Shown in pieces: positions 6,522-8,822 of a DNA stretch of 8,822 nucleotides; the stretch's first letter is position 1, and each line of letters begins with the position of its first letter. A program made the translations under genes and the position numbers. This DNA is from an uncultured Clostridia bacterium (GTDB taxonomy: Bacteria > Bacillota > Clostridia > TANB77 > CAG-508). The stretch lies in the NCBI GenBank assembly GCA_944393455.1, contig CALYAH010000030.1:1-8822 (forward strand), written 5' to 3'. Below the pieces are notes generated by a model. That model was given only the letters and a program-made list of their open reading frames with translations, was not told where the DNA came from and did not search any database.

Positions 6522-6523
6522 TT

Positions 6524-7708
6524 TTATTTATCTTGTAGACATTCTATTCCTGGTAATTTTTTTCCTTCTAAAAATTCTAGTGATGCTCCACCACCTGTTG
6601 ATATATGTGTCATTTTATCTTGTAGTCCTGCTTTTTTTACAGCTGCTGCTGAGTCTCCTCCACCTATAATTGTTGTTGCATCTATTTCTGATAATGTTTT
6701 TGCAATTGCATTAGTTCCTTTTGCAAATTGGTCAAATTCAAATAGTCCTAGTGGTCCATTCCATACAACTGTTTTTGCATTTTTTAATTCATTACAAAAC
6801 ATTTCAATTGTCTTTTCTCCAATGTCAAATCCTTCCCATCCATCTGGAATCTCTGTCCATGCTACAGTTTTACTTTCTGTGTCTGGCTTAAATTCTTTTC
6901 CAATTCTTGTATCGATTGGAAGCATCAATTTAACTCCTTTTTCTTCTGCCTTTTTCATTGCTTCTTTTGCTAAATCTAATTTGTCTAATTCACAAATAGA
7001 ATCTCCTACACCATATCCTTGTGATTTAAAGAATGTATATGCCATTCCTCCACCTATTATTAATGTATCTACTTTTTCTAATAAGCTATCAATTACTCCT
7101 ATTTTGTCTGAAACTTTTGCTCCTCCCAAAATAGCAACAAATGGTCTTTCTGGATTTGATACAGCATTTCCTAAAAATTGTAGTTCTTTTTCGATTAAGA
7201 ATCCAGATACTGCTGGTAAGTAAGCTGCTACTCCTGCTGTTGAACTATGAGCTCTATGTGCTGCTCCAAAAGCATCATTCACATATACTTCTGCCATATC
7301 AGCTAATTTTTTAGAAAATTCTGGGGCATTATCTGTTTCTTCTCTATGGAATCTTACATTTTCTAATAACATAACTTGTCCTTGTTGTAAATTTTTTGCT
7401 TTTGTTTTTGCATCTTCTCCTATAACATCATTTGCCATGATTACTTCTGTATTTAATAAGTTTGATAACTCTTTAGCTACTGGTTTTAATGAAAATTCTG
7501 CTTTAAATTCTCCTTTTGGTCTTCCTAAATGAGAACATAAAATAACAGCACAATTATTTTCTAGCAAATATTTTATAGTTGGTAATGCTGCTACTATTCT
7601 TGTATTATCTGTTATATTTTTTTCCTCATCCATTGGTACATTAAAGTCACATCTAACTAGTATTTTTTTTCCTTTTAAATCAATATCTTTAATTGTTTTT
7701 TTGTTCAT
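6524..7708 (-). CDS. pgk: Phosphoglycerate kinase
   Basis: Cytosolic enzyme that transfers phosphate from 1,3-bisphosphoglycerate to ADP, the first ATP-yielding step of lower glycolysis. At 394 residues it is full length. The N-terminal substrate domain shows LVRCDFNVP (about 17-25), SHLGRPKG (59-66), LLENVRFH (114-121) and NDAFGAAHRAHSS (144-156). The C-terminal nucleotide domain shows ILGGAKVSDK (193-202), VWNGPLGLFEF, GGGDSAAA (349-356) and the phosphate loop STGGGASLEFLEG (370-382). ATG 7708 has a strong GGGAGG site upstream. It is the first gene of its operon and sits behind a terminator and a candidate promoter. The usual neighbour gapA is upstream but is separated by the pilin-like gene. 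Confidence 0.98.
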   Translation of the reverse strand: MNKKTIKDIDLKGKKILVRCDFNVPMDEEKNITDNTRIVAALPTIKYLLENNCAVILCSHLGRPKGEFKAEFSLKPVAKELSNLLNTEVIMANDVIGEDAKTKAKNLQQGQVMLLENVRFHREETDNAPEFSKKLADMAEVYVNDAFGAAHRAHSSTAGVAAYLPAVSGFLIEKELQFLGNAVSNPERPFVAILGGAKVSDKIGVIDSLLEKVDTLIIGGGMAYTFFKSQGYGVGDSICELDKLDLAKEAMKKAEEKGVKLMLPIDTRIGKEFKPDTESKTVAWTEIPDGWEGFDIGEKTIEMFCNELKNAKTVVWNGPLGLFEFDQFAKGTNAIAKTLSEIDATTIIGGGDSAAAVKKAGLQDKMTHISTGGGASLEFLEGKKLPGIECLQDK

Positions 7709-7776
7709 TTCTAATTCCTCCCTAAATTTGTTTGTTTTATTGTTTACAGTTTTCCTTCATTTTATTAGGCATTCCT

Positions 7777-7805
7777 ATTTTATAACAAAAAAGAACACTT
7801 TTCAA
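7777..7805 (-). promoter_or_regulatory. Candidate promoter of the pgk-tpiA-gpmI operon
   Basis: TTGAAA (7805-7800, 5 of 6 match) and TAAAAT (7782-7777, 5 of 6 match) lie 17 nt apart on the minus strand. Transcription would start near 7770, leaving a leader of about 62 nt before pgk. The -35 box lies across the loop and stem of the preceding terminator. The same layout recurs upstream of the pilin-like gene. Confidence 0.6.
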
Positions 7806-7813
7806 GTGTTCTT
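7787..7813 (-). terminator. Rho-independent terminator of the pilin-like gene
   Basis: AAGAACACTT (7791-7800) and AAGTGTTCTT (7804-7813) form a perfect 10-bp stem with a 3-nt loop. On the minus strand it runs into a T-rich tail (7792-7784, one G). It lies about 50 nt after the stop at 7865. Confidence 0.88.
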
Positions 7814-7864
7814 GGCTTTTTTATTGTATTTTATTTTAGTTAATCTACTTTGAACTATTAAGTA

Positions 7865-8215
7865 TTATTTCCAACCTATTATCTCTGAAAATGCAATTTT
7901 ATATTCTCCATCCTTTGTTGTTAATATATGTTCTCCATTTTCTTCTGATACAGTTCCATAATCCTTTTCTTCAATTAACTTTATTAATTCTTGTTCTGTA
8001 GGTGTCTTTCCTGTTTTTACTTTTTCACTATATAAATCTGCTTCTATTTTCTCTAATATACTCTCCCTTTGTGCTGCATCTGTAGTTTCATATGTTTCCT
8101 TTATTGGACCTCTTTTGTCTTTAATCATAGAAAGCGAAACCCCTGATAAAATCAAAAGTACAATTACAGTAATAGCTAAAGCAACTATTGTTATTCCATT
8201 TTCTTTTCTTTTCAT
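7865..8215 (-). CDS. Small pilin-like (type IV pilin N-terminus) membrane-anchored protein
   Basis: A 116-residue protein with a short basic leader, KRKENG (2-7), then a hydrophobic helix ITIVALAITVIVLLILSG (8-25). This resembles a class III (prepilin) signal with cleavage after Gly7. The residue after Gly is Ile instead of Phe, and the usual Glu at mature position 5 is Ala (ITIVA). This variant N-terminus (ITxxALxITxIVLLIL) is remembered as common on many unrelated clostridial surface proteins. The remaining 85 or so residues are charged and small, too short for a normal major pilin head; I recognise no domain there. AAGGAG (8227-8222) supports ATG 8215. It is probably monocistronic: a promoter and terminator flank it, set inside two 43-nt direct repeats. 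Function unknown; a minor pseudopilin or membrane-anchored surface protein is the best guess. Confidence 0.78.
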   Translation of the reverse strand: MKRKENGITIVALAITVIVLLILSGVSLSMIKDKRGPIKETYETTDAAQRESILEKIEADLYSEKVKTGKTPTEQELIKLIEEKDYGTVSEENGEHILTTKDGEYKIAFSEIIGWK

Positions 8216-8247
8216 TTTTTTCTCCTTTGTTCGGATTTTATGTTTCT

Positions 8248-8276
8248 ATTATATAAAAAAAAAGAATACTTTGCAA
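8248..8276 (-). promoter_or_regulatory. Candidate promoter of the pilin-like gene
   Basis: TTGCAA (8276-8271) and a consensus TATAAT (8253-8248) lie 17 nt apart on the minus strand. Transcription would begin near 8241, with a leader of about 26 nt containing the AAGGAG site. The -35 box covers the loop of the gapA terminator hairpin and the T-tract forms the spacer. Confidence 0.65.
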
Positions 8277-8284
8277 GTATTCTT
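8255..8284 (-). terminator. Rho-independent terminator of gapA
   Basis: AAGAATACTT (8262-8271) and AAGTATTCTT (8275-8284) form a perfect 10-bp stem with a 3-nt loop, followed on the minus strand by seven further T residues (8261-8255). It starts 9 nt after the gapA stop at 8294. Confidence 0.9.
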
Positions 8285-8293
8285 TTTTCTTTT

Positions 8294-8821
8294 CTATGAT
8301 TTGCTAGCAATGTAGCAAGCTAAGTCAACTAATTTGTTTGAATATCCCCATTCGTTGTCATACCAAGCTACTAATTTTACAAATGTATCAGTTAATTGAA
8401 TACCAGCTGTTGCATCAAATATTGATGTATGAGCATCATTAATAAAGTCAGAAGATACTACTGCTTCATCTGTATATTCAATAATTCCTTTCATTTCATT
8501 TTCAGCAGCATGTTTCATTACTTTGCAAATTTCTTCCATTGTTGTTGGTTTTTCTAAGTTACATGTTAAATCTACAACAGAAACATCAACTGTTGGTACT
8601 CTAAATGACATACCTGTTAATTTTCCATTTAAAGATGGAATAACTTTTCCTACTGCTTTTGCAGCACCTGTTGAAGATGGAATGATATTTGCAGCAGCTG
8701 CACGTCCACCTCTCCAATCTTTTTTAGATGCTCCATCTACTGTTTTTTGTGTTGCTGTTGTTGAGTGAACAGTTGTCATTAGACCATCTTTAATTCCAAA
8801 GTTATCATTAATAACTTTAGC
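8294..8821 (-). CDS. gapA: Glyceraldehyde-3-phosphate dehydrogenase, 5' half outside window
   Basis: Cytosolic NAD-dependent enzyme that oxidises and phosphorylates glyceraldehyde-3-phosphate to 1,3-bisphosphoglycerate, the substrate of Pgk downstream. Only the last 175 residues of about 335 are present; the frame runs off the right edge, so this is a cut gene and not a truncated one. The visible part begins AKVINDNFGIKDGLMTTVHS, where the His is the catalytic base partner. It continues with KKDWRGGRAAAANIIPSSTGAAKAVGKV, FRVPTVDVSVVDLT and ends with WYDNEWGYSNKLVDL. The catalytic cysteine motif (SCTTNC) and the NAD-binding domain lie just beyond the edge. After the His the sequence reads STTATQ, where STYT/SYTATQ-like forms are more usual; a minor substitution. 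An in-frame ATG at 8779 is internal. A strong terminator follows. Confidence 0.97.
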   Translation of the reverse strand, partial: AKVINDNFGIKDGLMTTVHSTTATQKTVDGASKKDWRGGRAAAANIIPSSTGAAKAVGKVIPSLNGKLTGMSFRVPTVDVSVVDLTCNLEKPTTMEEICKVMKHAAENEMKGIIEYTDEAVVSSDFINDAHTSIFDATAGIQLTDTFVKLVAWYDNEWGYSNKLVDLACYIASKS

Positions 8822-8822
8822 A

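Larger units (their letters stand above)
7771..7813 (-). repeat. Direct repeat copy 2: combined terminator and promoter module
   Basis: Read on the minus strand, these 43 nt match 8284-8242 at 36 of 43 positions with no gap. Both copies hold a 10-bp hairpin with a 3-nt loop, a T-tract and a -10 box at the same offsets. Two of the seven differences are a compensating pair in the stem, so the fold is kept. Confidence 0.8.
8242..8284 (-). repeat. Direct repeat copy 1: combined terminator and promoter module
   Basis: Partner of 7771-7813, with 36 of 43 identical bases in the same orientation. The two copies lie on either side of the pilin-like gene, about 430 nt apart. Confidence 0.8.

Noticed and set aside
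6460..6522. Upstream extension of the tpiA frame to ATG 6522
   Set aside because: It translates the palindromic element; ATG 6459 has AAGGAG and gives a standard 249-residue TIM barrel starting just before AGNWKMN.

Overview
The window reads as the chromosome of a low-G+C Firmicute, most likely an uncultured or gut-type member of the Clostridia. The DNA is very AT-rich, all ten genes lie on the minus strand, and the Shine-Dalgarno sites are AGGAGG-like. Glycolysis uses a cofactor-independent phosphoglycerate mutase. There is also a YezG-family immunity protein and a pilin-like protein with the ITxxALxITxIVLLIL N-terminus common in clostridial genomes. The assignment rests on remembered family features, not on a search.

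In transcription order (right to left) the layout is: the C-terminal half of gapA (8294-8821, cut by the window edge), a terminator, a small pilin-like membrane protein (7865-8215), a second terminator, then pgk (6524-7708), tpiA (5710-6459), gpmI (4012-5553) and a YezG-like immunity protein (3295-4005) as one probable operon. A hairpin at 3285-3307 closes it. A second unit follows: an IscU/NifU-type Fe-S scaffold-like protein (2504-3196), an unrecognised 106-residue protein (2154-2474) and a GGGtGRT-family protein (1112-2113), ended by a hairpin at 1051-1090. Last comes alr, alanine racemase (1-962, C-terminus beyond the window).

GapA, Pgk, TpiA and GpmI are consecutive or linked steps of lower glycolysis, so the core is the familiar gap-pgk-tpiA-gpmI cluster of Firmicutes, without eno in view. 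It carries two passengers: the pilin-like gene between gapA and pgk, and the immunity-type gene translationally close to gpmI. Three long start codons suggested by open frames (gpmI, tpiA, Fe-S scaffold) are corrected here to internal ATGs with good ribosome binding sites and family-standard lengths.

The most unusual content is non-coding. A perfect 44-bp inverted repeat with a 37-nt spacer lies between tpiA and gpmI. Each of its arms carries a core, GGGACRGAGYAAAA, that recurs inside a different, shorter inverted repeat between pgk and tpiA. This suggests a dispersed palindromic element family with a fixed core and variable arms. Separately, the pilin-like gene is bracketed by two 43-nt direct repeats (36/43 identical, no gaps). 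Each repeat packs a terminator hairpin and a sigma-A-type promoter together, with the -35 box in the hairpin loop and the U-tract inside the 17-nt spacer. No stretch of more than 300 bases lacks a gene, and no tRNA, rRNA, CRISPR array or transposase gene was seen.
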